DNA of 64,000 nucleotides from Macrocystis pyrifera (Eukaryota; Sar; Phaeophyceae; Laminariales; Laminariaceae), in contig JASSKH010000005.1 of the NCBI GenBank assembly GCA_031763025.1, forward strand, positions 15,404,128 to 15,468,127, in the 5' to 3' direction. The notes under the pieces are model-generated. The model was not told where the DNA came from. It saw nothing but the letters and a program-made list of their open reading frames with translations, and searched no databases. The stretch's first letter is position 1, and the number at the start of each line of letters is the position of its first letter. Position numbers and translations under genes: made by a program. Of the stretch, positions 32,901-41,690 are shown one piece after another.

Positions 32901-35900
32901 AAAAATTTCCCGCACACTGCTGGTTGCGCGAAGGGAGCCGTCCCGACGCAGACGTTTTCTTCTCGACCCGCGCAGCCCGAGCCCCGAGAAGTGCTGCCAC
33001 TACACGGACGACGTCTTCTGATTTCTTCCACCCCTGCCCCAACAGTAGTTGTTGCGTTGCCAGCTCGTGTTGGCTGTTCTGACAGATGGTTGTGCTTCCG
33101 CTGTGTTACTGGTGGTTGTGGAGGTGGAGGTGGTGGTGGCGGCGGTGGTGATTCTAGTGCCGCTGCTGGTCGATCGACCCCGCCCGTGAGATAGGTGTCC
33201 ATGGCGTCCGTGCCGGTGACACCAAAGATGTTAGGAGAAGGAACTTTCAGCCCTTGACAGACAGCAACTTTGTATTGACATTGACATGCTTTGACTGACA
33301 CCAAACTACTAGGTTTCAATGGGCAACACTCGGCCCTACATCCTTGACAGCGCACGTTTTGCGTCCCGCTTGATGGCATGTCTCCTGAAATCTTTTTGGG
33401 CCACACCAGTACTGGTGTGATCGTGAGTTGAGTGGTCTCTGCTGTTCGTGTGTGGTGGCGAGCCTGTGGCAAGTGTTGTGCTATGATACTCTGCTTTCAG
33501 TTGCGGATGGAAATATCAAGCATGTATGAAGATTCTTTGAAAAAAATGAAGAGAAAAAACAACGCCAGGTAGGTATACACTTACTACTGGGTAATAATAC
33601 CTGGTAGTAATTTTCATTCTTTTTCATAGAGATGAGTCATATTTGTACTTTTTTTTTTTTTTTTTTTCTTACCTCGATTTGAAAGTATGTAAAAACAAAT
33701 CATCAACCAGATGCTGATCAACACTATCAGCACAGCTTTTTCTAGCAGAAGTAAATGTGGTGCCCAGTGCCCAGCAATTTCATATTACAATATACCACTG
33801 ACGACGAGACCAGTTATTATATACCAGGTAATAAGCAAGACGATGAAAATACGTCCTCTATCAGTTCGACTGCTTAATAATTGAATAGTTGATACCCAAT
33901 TTTGCAAGCTGGGTAATACATCTACTACTGTACTATCCTATACCAGGTACGTATTTCATGTATAGATGGGAGTTGTGCACAATTTATGGTATTAATAACA
34001 CATGTATTTATATAGGAATTACTATTGAAGCTTGGTACAACTCGAAATTTCTTGATTAATTTTTTCGTACTTCGTGGTGGAAATGGATGGGAACAGACGA
34101 CCACGAATTTTTCTTGTAGGGGAAGAGGCAAGTTATGTCCGCCGGAAGCGGTGCCACGACGGGACGGAACGATAATTTCCTACGGGAGAGATTTTATCGG
34201 CGGGACGAGACGGTAATTTTTCGGTGTCACAGCGGGACGGGACGGTAATTTGTCGGTGTCACGGCGGGACGGGACGGTAATTTTTCGGTGCCACGGCGGG
34301 ACGGGACGACGGTAATTGTTCGGTGTCACGGCGGGACGGGACGGTAATTTCCAACGGGATAGATTTCATAGGCGGGACGGGACGGTATGTGACGACGGTC
34401 AGGGATTTTGTCGGCGGGACGGGACGGCGGGACCATTTTGACGGCGGTTTTACCGTCCCGTCCCGTCCCTTCCCGCCGTTACCGCCGTTACCGTCCCGCC
34501 GAAATTACCGTGATAAGCCTTGGGATTTTCGGTAGACACGAGCCTATCAGAGAATTTCACACAGGTCGACGCTACTGCTGTTACCGACCCTACTCCCACT
34601 TGGTACCCTGATCCCACCCGGACCTGATCCCACGGTGCAGAAAAGTAATTGGCCGCCGGCAAGGGCCACCAAGGCACACCCTGCTCTCACGCGACTTTAT
34701 GCACCATAATCGGGGTTTCTACCAGAACGGCCACAACAAAAAACGGGAATTAGCACTAAAACTACCACTGTATATTATTAATATTAAAAGCGACCTGTGG
34801 TTCTCTCCTGCAGGCTCGTGTCTACAATTTTGATAAAATATTTAACCCCTTTACTCGTAGTACCGCAGTCCCGATTTGGGGACAAACCAGTCCAATTCCA
34901 AGTGATTTTTCCCTAAAACGGGACTGCGGTACCAAAAGGGTTAATCCGTACCTTCCTTCGCTGAAACGGCATCAGTCGTGCGGGCACAACGAGCACCCGA
35001 GTACATGTGGTTCCTGCGCGCGCTGATGATCTGCGGCGGCTGGAGTTGGAGGAGTATTTACTGCTGTGTGCAGTATACCACTATTTATACTAGATTGTCT
35101 GAAAATGTAAGGGACGATTTGTCTTCAGTGTGAGCAAATGGAGCGTTCCTTATATTTCCGTCCAGATTGTAGGTACACACAAAAAGTTGACTTTATGTCG
35201 ACGGTTGCTGGGCTGGTATTAATATTATTAATAATAGTTTTTTTCATAACATAATAAATAAATAGGCAACATTGAAAGAAACGAGGACAAGGAAGAGGCG
35301 ATCAACATCTGTCCACATTATCGTAATAATCACCTGGTACCACTCGTAATTGTAGAACGGTTGTTGTTGTTGTTGTTGCTGTTGTTGTTTTTCTCACATT
35401 ACATCACGGTCAAGTAGGTCACGGTGTATGATTTAATAAAAACATTAAATTCCTGGTACGTATGATTGTGATACCACAAGCACTGCTGAGCTTTGGTCGA
35501 ACGATGACTCTGTCACACTGACAGACCTCGTGCAACCGGCAGAGTGCTTCATGGGGCAGTTGTCAATACGGTCGATGGAGGTGGAGCTAACGTCCCGAGC
35601 ACGTCTATTGAGTGTACGTACCCTGTCATCAGCTTAGAACATATTTCATGGGACACGATGTGTTGAACGATTATTATAGTTTGCGGCACAATACTTTCAT
35701 CCCATCATTGTTCAAGTCAACGTCCCACCCCACCTATACGATCGCTTCGGCAGCCCCAGCTCCGGCTGAGCCGGTTCCTCCACCATCACGATGCAGCGGA
35801 CATTCCGGCCCCCCGGTGTCACGGGCTCGAAATTCTCGAAGTGCTGCCACACGCCCGAAGTCCTTTGCTTCCTCTTCCTCGCGGTGGCCGACAACAAGCT

Positions 35901-36053
35901 CTCGCGAGCGGCAGCAGCAGCAGCAGCGTCCGCGGCAGCAGCGGCACCTCCGGATGATGATGTAGGTGTTGTTGAAGGGGCAGCATTGAGGAGGAGGAGG
36001 AGCAAGAGGGTGCTTGCGTTGTAGTTGTTGTTGTTGCTCCAGCGGGCATCTTC
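25673..36053 (-). CDS. BED-finger/hAT-transposase-like gene, five exons, probably domesticated or decaying
   Basis: Minus-strand exons: 36053-35734, 30888-30734, 29348-28612, 27822-27408 and 26920-25673. Junction phases match (2, 1, 0, 2). Domain order fits a hAT transposase. A BED zinc finger is split over exons 1-2 (SGVWQHFENFEPVTPGG, then Cys, then LNHLSKKHIPEH). The catalytic-fold start is in exon 3 (VSLQVDATRTPDGHVV). Exon 4 carries CSDYRLHLTVARSL, matching the CAAHRLNL motif. The RW...Y motif is rebuilt exactly at junction 4/5 (SSRWTGQYALFDRLL), and exon 5 ends with the dimerisation region (FWKLNG, WPHLGLLARLHAG, PPEKVEQMVLVKLN). Oddities: the SxxER position reads SRQAKRHF, the usual TDNA motif is not recognisable, exons 4 and 5 each lack one base in a C-run, and the 5' end is unresolved. 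Low-complexity Ala/Gly/Ser linkers are abundant. The host role, if any, is unknown; DNA binding is inferred from the BED finger. Confidence 0.75.
27265..27386 (+). repeat. Repeat family C, 3' fragment in hAT-gene intron 4
   Basis: CAATGTCTGCCTGGTCGGTG ... GCATTGTAGGGATGCGAGGG ... ACGATAATGAATACACC and C-rich DNA, ending 21 bp from the exon 4 donor. Confidence 0.7.
27408..27822 (-). CDS. hAT-like gene exon 4, with a one-base frame problem
   Basis: Acceptor TGTCGCAG and donor AG|GTTAGT. Starts VTSDVFVGICGKVDPQDVYV and contains CSDYRLHLTVARSL. At a 14-nt C run (27573-27586) the frame shifts by one base; afterwards GKMRAVAQRAMSMVGELGQA leads to the exon end SKSSR, which joins to WTGQY in exon 5. 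One more base in the run makes the exon fully open. Confidence 0.75.
28430..28585 (+). repeat. CCATCC/CATTCC minisatellite in hAT-gene intron 3
   Basis: Repeated 5- and 6-mers (CCATC, CCATTC, CCCATC). Long Pro/Ser/His ORFs in all frames come from this repeat. Confidence 0.85.
28612..29348 (-). CDS. hAT-like gene exon 3
   Basis: Acceptor GCGCGGCAG, donor CAG|GTGAGC. The first two bases complete a Gly codon with exon 2 (NNPD-G-TPSKNRRS). A long Ala/Gly/Ser linker is followed by KFVLSCALFSISPHDEMATF, FGFKLLADELSP, VSLQVDATRTPDGHVVCTAS and FYRTVTAPQVEAWVRQ. No frame problem. Confidence 0.8.
29677..29787. mobile_element. MITE family A, copy 8
   Basis: CTATTACGGGGGATCATAGT ... TATTTACTATGGCCCCCCGT followed by AATAG. 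Lies in hAT-gene intron 2. Confidence 0.92.
29857..30184 (-). mobile_element. tRNA-derived SINE, inverted copy S4
   Basis: Read on the minus strand it matches the SINEs at 37805, 38995 and 40273: CCGGCGTCCCCGGTGGTCCG, a diverged B-box region, ACTTTTTCTTGCATAAAAAT, GTCGTCCCTTCTC (reversed) and an A-poor tail. The B box is more diverged here (AATCAAGTCTCACC). Lies in hAT-gene intron 2. Confidence 0.75.
30734..30888 (-). CDS. hAT-like gene exon 2 (second half of BED finger)
   Basis: Acceptor AACGTCAG, donor G|GTGAGA. Encodes CGSTYTHVEASGGYGGSGTS followed by GMLNHLSKKHIPEHTAIM, the zinc-binding Cys and the HxxxxH pair of a BED finger, then a basic NALASKKNNPDG tail. The 155-bp length fits phase 2 in and phase 1 out. 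Confidence 0.75.
31158..31392 (+). CDS. Unrecognised exon a
   Basis: An open stretch after acceptor ATGCCGTCAG encoding VRVASKQWELLVDFLSRCHQ, DMIPGYRKYGGDLRIAFVEA and VRHVWQGWLNIT. A phase-0 donor GTACGG (or GTAAGT five bases later) ends it. Composition is protein-like, but no family is recognised. It lies inside intron 1 of the opposite-strand hAT gene. Confidence 0.35.
31441..31619 (+). CDS. Unrecognised exon b
   Basis: Acceptor TTACTGTTGTAG, donor CT|GTACGT. In frame with exon a it encodes LHGEEVSRTASETCHTTTHL and FEATKVQKAERSLFTPDTWK, then DLVEIFPKLPHFVC. A further open segment near 31749-31842 (DIELEKRDAMWFMHRAMGL) may be a third exon but does not match in phase. Confidence 0.35.
32485..32870 (+). 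repeat. GGGACGGGACGG minisatellite, left subterminal array
   Basis: About nine units of some 36 bp: GGCGGGACGGGACGGTAAAT followed by ATTTTTTTCCTC. Part of the hAT element. Confidence 0.95.
33846..33922 (+). repeat. Foldback family B, partial arm
   Basis: AGTTCGACTGCTTAATAATT, GAATAGTTGATACCCAATTT and TGCAAGCTGGGTAATAC match the 5' half of the arm. It lies inside the 2071-bp hAT element. Confidence 0.7.
34150..34510 (+). repeat. GGGACGGGACGG minisatellite, right subterminal array
   Basis: About eight units with a different spacer (GGTAATTTTTCGGTGTCACG). The last part (34447-34500) is inverted (CCGTCCCGTCCCGTCCC, CCGCCGTTACCGCCGTTACC), making a hairpin at the right end of the element. Confidence 0.95.
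34846..34940. mobile_element. TTAA-flanked MITE, 95 bp
   Basis: Flanked by TTAA at 34842-34845 and 34941-34944. The inverted ends begin CCCCTTT and CCCTTTT and contain an exact internal match GTACCGCAGTCCCG / CGGGACTGCGGTAC. TTAA duplications and CCC-starting ends suggest a piggyBac-type MITE. Confidence 0.65.
35734..36053 (-). CDS. hAT-like gene exon 1 (first half of BED finger), 5' boundary uncertain
   Basis: Encodes a poly-Ala region, the basic TARKRKQRTSGVWQHFENFE, then PVTPGGRNVRC and KRSY, with donor AG|GTGGGG at 35733. The frame is open upstream only to a TGA at 36056-36054; no ATG lies between. Directly upstream, in the same frame, is a further open reading frame (36337-36057) starting MADSGSSGGQGADYGEARTK, so the TGA may be a nonsense mutation or be removed by an unseen splice. 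Confidence 0.6.
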
Positions 36054-36056
36054 TCA

Positions 36057-36337
36057 TCTACAATCGCGGCCGCCGTCGCGGCCGACCCTTCTGAGCGTCC
36101 TGTCTCTCTTCCCCCCCCCGCCTCCTCCTCGTCCGCCTCCTGCTGCTGCTGATGATGCCGCTGCTGCTGCCGCCGCCGCCGCCACCGCTGCTTCTAGAGC
36201 AGCAGGTGTCGCGGACGATATCTGCCATGAAGAAGGGGAAGAAGAGCTGGCGGGATTGGTGGCGGGAGATGACGCTTTGGTCCGAGCCTCGCCGTAGTCG
36301 GCGCCTTGCCCCCCGCTGCTGCCGCTATCCGCCATCG
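36057..36337 (-). CDS. Possible N-terminal extension of the hAT-like gene, ending at an in-frame TGA
   Basis: ATG-initiated, rich in Ser, Ala and Gly (poly-Ala from GCC/GCA/GCG repeats), ending at TGA one codon before the exon 1 frame. Not a recognisable domain. The plus strand of the same DNA is also repetitive (CTG/CCG), so chance coding is possible. Confidence 0.3.
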
Positions 36338-37330
36338 CAAAGAACCCAGCAGCAGACAAGGATATGGATACGTCCGAGTTCCGTCCACACCTGGATATAA
36401 ACCAGCAGTACCCTATGGTGGGTTATATGGTGACGTGATGTGGAAGGTTGCCTGCTGGGAGAGGTGGGTAGTGGGTATGGGGTGGGTACGGTAACCAAAC
36501 AAAATTCAGCCGGGAATTATTTTTGCTTCATTTTTTGTACCAAACACAACACCAAAACCAAGCCGGGATGGGATTTGATTATGATTGGCTTTTGGCTTCT
36601 GCTTGTTTGTGGCACGTGGCACATCCCGTGGAAGAATCGGGCTTATTTTGTCCCCGGTTTTCTCACTTTTGTGCATGTTCGACCCTGACAGTCCCGCCGA
36701 ACGCTAGTGAAAGAAACTGCGAAACTGCTGCTCTGCTGTGCTGCTGCTGTGCTGCTGGCTGCTGCTGCTCTGCTGCTACGAACTACTACTGCTCTGCTGT
36801 AGCGACGCGCAATTGTACTGCTGTGCTGTGCTTAGCAACGGCCAGGAGTGGTAAGTACCAGCGAGTGCTACCTGGGCTACAAAGAAGGCGCGACCTGTGC
36901 CGAAGCTGTCCTAAATTAGCAGTATACATTTTGGTAGCATGCACACCTGTTGTTCCACACCGTCACAGCCGTCAGTCGTCTCGTTGACACGAAAAGAAGT
37001 AATTCGACGAATTGAGTGTGTCGTTTTCCGTTCTTTGTACCCTTCGATACCCCAGCGGCAGCAAATCCAACTTGCGTATTGACGTGCTGTTGAACCTTCA
37101 TCCTGATAGAAAAGATGCAAGCTCTGTGATCACTGATCACCAATTTCGACTCGAGAGATAGATGTAGTACCAGGTAGGAACGAGATTGCCGTAGACGATG
37201 CAATGCGATGCCAACTTATATACCCGGTATATGGCAAGCATAACGAGTACATAATCAATAACATGATACCAGGTACCTGGTACGGCCTGGTACGGGGGGG
37301 TGTATTTTTCACCATTCAAGTACGAGGCTA

Positions 37331-37611
37331 CCATGGTAATTCTTTTACCTTGGGGTATACGTAAATCGCCGTCGGATTGGAAGGGTCGAAATAAAGATCG
37401 GTTTGCGATCTGCCCATCTATCGAAGAGAAACAATGGACCCTGGCAGCGAAGAAATCGGGCAAGTGGTTTAGACGTGTTGAAGAAGCGGCAGAGCAGTGC
37501 ATAAGGAGAATGTGGCAAACTGACGAGTGCTTGAGGTACAAAATGCGCAGCAACTTAATTAAGACACCGTTGGGCTCAAGGCCCGAGGGGGGAAGAGAGG
37601 GGCCGCGTTGA
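37331..37611 (+). CDS. Unrecognised ORF, 93 codons
   Basis: Starts at ATG in a favourable context (GCTACCATGG). Encodes IRKSPSDWKGRNKDRFAICP, EEKQWTLAAKKSGKWFRRVE and AAEQCIRRMWQTDECLRYKM, ending TGA after GGREGPR. Charged and Trp-rich; no family recognised. It may be one exon of a larger gene. Confidence 0.35.
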
Positions 37612-37804
37612 AGGAAGTGTAGCAACAGTAGCAGCTATATAATGGGCTTGAAAAAGAGAAGGCATCCGCTGAAACTTGGCACTGGCCACGGACACTGGCT
37701 GGTTGTGCTGGATGTCGACGGGTAGAAATAACGGTTTAATGTAAAGAACACACACGCTTCCTGTTTTTCTGTTGTTTATTGTAGTTGAGACACCCACTAC
37801 TACT

Positions 37805-38122
37805 GCCGGCGTCCCCGGTGGCTTGGTAGGTGGTCCGCGAGCCTATCAAGATCAATTTCGTGAGTTCGAGTCTCACCGAGTGCATGCTCGTAGGGACTTT
37901 TTCTTGCATAAAATTGATTAGCGGAAAGCGCGAGAGCGTGAGTTAGCTGTACATTCGATGAAATCGACGAGCAATGCTGAACCCTATGCGCGATAAAAAC
38001 TAAAGGCACGTACCGGGGGGGAGAAGGGACGACACCTGTGACCACGGCTTGTCCAGAAGATCGTCGAGGGTAAAACCTCCTACGAGTGGGCTGGAAAGTA
38101 AAAGTGATGATGAAAAAAAAAA
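37805..38122 (+). mobile_element. tRNA-derived SINE, copy S1
   Basis: Head: GTCCCCGGTGGCTTGGTAGG contains an A-box match (TGGCTTGGTAGG). About 45 nt further, the B box GTTCGAGTC sits in a perfect T-arm hairpin GTGAG-TTCGAGT-CTCAC. The spacing is that of a tRNA gene. A 230-bp unrelated body follows (GGAAAGCGCGAGAGCGTGAG, GACACCTGTGACCACGGCTT) and ends with GTGATGATG and an A tail. Confidence 0.9.
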
Positions 38123-38469
38123 TATATATATATATACAAGGCTTTCCTTCGGAGTGGGTATTCCGTCGTTTCGTGTACATATTACTGCAATTAATTGGCG
38201 ACATAGCCCGAAGCCAACCAAACTAAATGTATTTGTTTAAGAAACGGTGAAGGATGTAATAATCGCGTTTATTTATGAACGTAATGTGAAACGTAAGATC
38301 GGGTGACGCAAGAGTAAGAATGACATTCGTCTAATAATAAGAATAACATATTTCATCAGTGTGGGGAGAGAGTGGAGTAGTGCTTGGCATGTGGATGATA
38401 TACAACGTACAGGCTGTTGTTTAAAGGAAGGTTTGGGACAGGAGAGAAAGCAGCAGCGCCGGCAACGAC

Positions 38470-38855
38470 AACGGTTATGGAAATGTTGTATAGTTGCTGG
38501 GCGGCCGCGATTTCGATGTAGCCAGCATAGGAGTTTGGATGAGACATGATATGTAAATAGTCTTCCAGGATGCTGTAGTAACGAGGCGGGAGGCCCAGAA
38601 TGTGGATCTGTTCGCTGTTGAACCCGTTGGATATGTGTAGGAAGAAAAAATAATCGTGATTTTGGGAAATGTGGGAAACAATTTGTTTCCTTTCGTTCGT
38701 CCTGGATGGCGACAATCTGCTTGGCGTACTGCTTCGGAATTCCGCGAAGCCCTGGAGCAGGCGAAATGGAAGAGAGTCTTTTTGCGCTTGATGATGATGT
38801 CTCCGTCTTTGATGGTAGAGTCCGTCAGGCGGCAGTTGTAGCACTTGCCACGGAC
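38470..38855 (-). pseudogene. Frameshifted Cys-rich/OTU-like gene fragment
   Basis: Coding-like sequence continues through three frames. From the acceptor CTTCGACCAG (38856): GKCYNCRLTDSTIKDGDI and LFHFAC, a zinc-finger-like pattern. Then GIPKQYAKQIVAIQDERKE with NCFPHF in a second frame. Then ILGLPPRYYSILEDYLHIMS and PNSYAGYIEIAAAQQLYNIS in a third. The last part resembles the region of OTU-family proteins around WGGxxEIxALA, and NCF could be the nucleophile motif; both assignments are tentative. The frame changes occur without long homopolymers, which points to decay. Confidence 0.45.
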
Positions 38856-38994
38856 CTGGTCGAAGTAAACATATAGGGTGCGCGGGGCGGGAGTGGCGTG
38901 CAGGGAATGGCGGGGGAGGGGGAAGGGGGGGGGGGGGGGCAGAGTTCATTATTTGTACTACTCTACAGCGGCACAACAGCAGTACGTAATCATA

Positions 38995-39329
38995 CCGGCG
39001 TCCCCGGTGGGTCCGCGAGCCTATCAAGATCAATTTCGTGAGTTCGAGTCTCACCGAGTGCATGCTCATAGGGACTTTTTCTTGCATAAAATTGATTATT
39101 AGCGGAAAGCGCGAGAGCGTGAGTTAGCTGTACATTCGATGGAAATCGACGAGCAGTGGGAATGCTGGACCCTATGCGCGATAAAAAATAAAGGCACGTA
39201 CCGGGGGGGAGAAGAGACGACACCTGTGACCACGGCTTGTCCAGAAGATCGTCGAGGGTAAAACCTCCTACGAGTGGGCTGGAAAGTAAAAGTGATGATG
39301 AAAAAAAAAAAAAAATGAAAAAAAAAAAA
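38995..39329 (+). mobile_element. tRNA-derived SINE, copy S2, A box deleted
   Basis: Identical in layout to S1 but reads CCCCGGTGGGTCCGCGAGCC, lacking the GCTTGGTAGGTG that forms the A box. B box, body and a long A-rich tail are intact. Confidence 0.9.
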
Positions 39330-39339
39330 TCGCTGGCTA

Positions 39340-41100
39340 TACGACGGCAGCAGCAGCAGCAGAAGCTGCAAGTACGTAATTTCATTGACGATACAGAAAT
39401 ATGTAGACACACAAGTGTAGTACAGTACACACACAAATCACGTCCAGCATGATGTACGGCAACAACGCAGCAGCACCACAAAAAAAAACATTGACGACAC
39501 AGAAATATGTACACACGCACAAGTTTAAGTGTAATAGACACACAAATCATGTCCAGCATGATGTACGGCAACAACGCAGCAGCGCCACAAAACGACCAGG
39601 AAACACAATTATCCGAGTACATACAAACTTTCAGTGAATATTGCGGCAGCACTAAAAGCAGAGCAGCAGCAGCAGCAGAAGCAGCAACGGATCGCCACAG
39701 CGTTGGCAGCAGCAGCATACCAGGTAGCAACGATATGAAAAGAAGGGAGAAAAAAAGTATGTACCCCGAGGCCGTCCGAAAAGTATTTTTGGTACCTCAC
39801 TATAGACCCACCTCCGCATGCTGTACGGCAACAACGCAGCAGCAGCATAGCAACAATACGAAATACGAGATAAAGTAGTACGTACGCAAAATGCAGGAGC
39901 AAAACGACCAAAATATTTTTTTTACGTATAAAAAAAAAACCATTTGGGTACAAAAATGGCCAATAAAAACAATAATCCGCGTTGGCAGCAGCGGCAGAGC
40001 AACGATATGAAAATAAGGAAGAAAAAAAGTAAGTACCCTGGTATCCCGCAATCGCAAAACCTACGGAATTTCATTCACGATACCGAAATATGTACACACA
40101 CAAGTGCAGCATGATATACGGCAACAACGCAGCAGCACCACAGCAGCAGCATAGCAACGATATACAAAAAAATAAGCAAGCCAAAAACGAGAAATTGCGG
40201 TGCGTACGCAAAATGCAGGAGCAAAACGACAAAAATATTTTTTCACGTATCAAAAGGAACCATTTGCATATACCGGCGTCCCCGGTGGCTTGGTAGGTGG
40301 TCCGCGAGCCTATCAAGATCAATTTCGTGAGTTCGAGTCTCACCGAGTGCATGCTCATAGGGACTTCTTCTTGCATAAAATTGATTATTAGCGGAAAGCG
40401 CGAGAGCGTGGGTTAGCTGTACATTCGATGGAAATCGACGAGCAGTGGGAATGCTGAACCCTATGCGCGATAAAAAAACAAAGGCACGTACCGGGGGGGA
40501 GAAGGGACGACACCTGTGACCACGGCTTGTCCAGAAGATCGTCGAGGGTAAAACCTCCTACGAGTGGGCTGGAAAGTAAAAGTGATGATAAAAAATAAAA
40601 AAATAAAAAAAATTGGGTACAAAAACGACCAAGAAAAACAGTAATCCGAGTACATACGAACATGCAGTGGATATTGCGGCAGCACATTAGCAGCAGCAGC
40701 AGCAGAAGCAGCTACAGCATTAGCAGCAGCAGAAGCTGCAACGAATCGCCGCAGCGTTGGCAGCAGCGGTGGCAGCAGCAGCAGCAGTAGCAGCAGCATA
40801 GCAACGATATGAAAATAAGGAAGAAAAAAAGCATGTACCCCCGTATGCCGCCATCGCAAAACCTACGGAATTGAGGATCCGAAAATATGTACGCTTCCAG
40901 CATGATGCACGGCAACAACGCAGCAGCACTACATACAGCAGCAGCAATTGCACAGGAGCAGCAGGTGCACAGCACGGCAACAACGCAGCAGCACTACAGC
41001 AGCAGCGAGTGCACAGGAGAAGCAGGTGCCCAGCAGCAGCAGCACTCATGGCGTGGCGCTGACAGCAGCAGCAGCACAGCGGCAGCGGCAGCCGAAAACG
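39340..41100 (+). repeat. CAG-rich tandem array, about 300-bp and 110-bp units
   Basis: The phrase ACGGCAACAACGCAGCAGCA recurs near 39455, 39565, 39826, 40118 and 40909, and CACGGCAACAACGCAGCAGC near 40974. Between occurrences, CGCAAAATGCAGGAGCAAAA, GCAACGATATGAAAATAAGG and GAAATATGTACACACACAAG repeat. SINE S3 interrupts the array. ORFs on either strand read poly-Ala/Ser/Gln or poly-Leu/Cys and are not supported as genes. Confidence 0.85.
40273..40612 (+). mobile_element. tRNA-derived SINE, copy S3
   Basis: A-box and B-box intact, tail (A)nT-rich. Inserted in the tandem array: the left flank AACCATTTGCATA and right flank TTGGGTACAAAAACGACC together correspond to the uninterrupted AACCATTTGGGTACAAAAAT of the neighbouring unit at 39939. 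Confidence 0.92.
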
Positions 41101-41455
41101 AGCAAAATGAGTACGTGGGGTCACCCAAACATGTACACACAGAAATCGTGTGCATGCGCCGAAAATGTGCCACAGTAGCAGCAGCACTCACGTCGTTCGG
41201 TGCAGCGGTGACGGCGACAGCTGAATCCTCCGTTCCTTCGTTCACGTCCCGCTAACAGTTGCGCATGTGCGCGTTCGCGTGCACTGTGTGTAAGAGGAGC
41301 CGACGCAACGCACGAAGGGGAAAGAACGAGCATGGATGAGTAACAAAAAAAAAAAAAAACGCTTTGACGTAAGTTTGTATGAAAAAAGGCAATTGAAAAC
41401 CCCCAAAAAACGTACTGGCAACATACAGCATGCACAATAGACATAAGACACTCAC

Positions 41456-41690
41456 CACTGTCAGCAGTCTCGAGGGAGTACGAGACAGTCCCTTCCTTGA
41501 TCGGGCGAGCACAGAACTCGCAGTCGGTTGCCCTGTCAGGATGACCCCGCCACCACGCACGTGAGATCCTTGCAGGTGGCGAAGCCCACGTTTTTGCCAC
41601 CAGGTGCGGAGTTCTTGACCAAGTAAGTGCTGGTCCGTGCACTGGTCGCAAACAACAGCCGGCACCAGGTCGGTCTTTGTCGTTGCCGCT
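41456..41690 (-). pseudogene. Frameshifted Cys-rich gene fragment upstream of the 38.5-kb remnant
   Basis: Three frames each look coding in turn: LVPAVVCDQCTDQHL, then LVKNSAPGGKNVGFATCKDL plus TC, then ATDCEFCARPIKEGTVSYSL followed by ETADSG and a good donor G|GTGAGT at 41455. The last part may be a proper 77-bp exon (41532-41456, acceptor CCTGACAG). Repeated CxxC pairs suggest zinc binding. It may belong to the same broken gene as 38470-38855; the phases do not join directly. Confidence 0.35.

Larger units (their letters stand above)
32452..34522. mobile_element. Complete non-autonomous hAT transposon, 2071 bp
   Basis: Perfect 13-bp terminal inverted repeats, CAAGGCTTATCAC at 32452-32464 and GTGATAAGCCTTG at 34510-34522, flanked by a perfect 8-bp target duplication GGATTTTC (32444-32451 and 34523-34530). 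Eight-bp duplications and CARNG-type ends are diagnostic of the hAT superfamily. Both subterminal regions carry GGGACGGGACGG minisatellites. The centre has no transposase; a Cys-rich minus frame (about 33200-33472) and Pro/Arg-rich minus readings of the minisatellite are open but unlike any known protein. Located in intron 1 of the hAT-like gene. Confidence 0.93.

Noticed and set aside
32507-33472. 321-codon minus-strand ORF
   Set aside because: Its second half is the GGGAC minisatellite read as PSRRGKK-like repeats and the rest is inside a non-autonomous transposon; openness comes from repeat composition. The Cys-rich start is mentioned but not called a gene.
40388-41255. Ala/Ser/Gln-rich and Cys/Leu-rich ORFs
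   Set aside because: Readings of the CAG-rich tandem array and the SINE.
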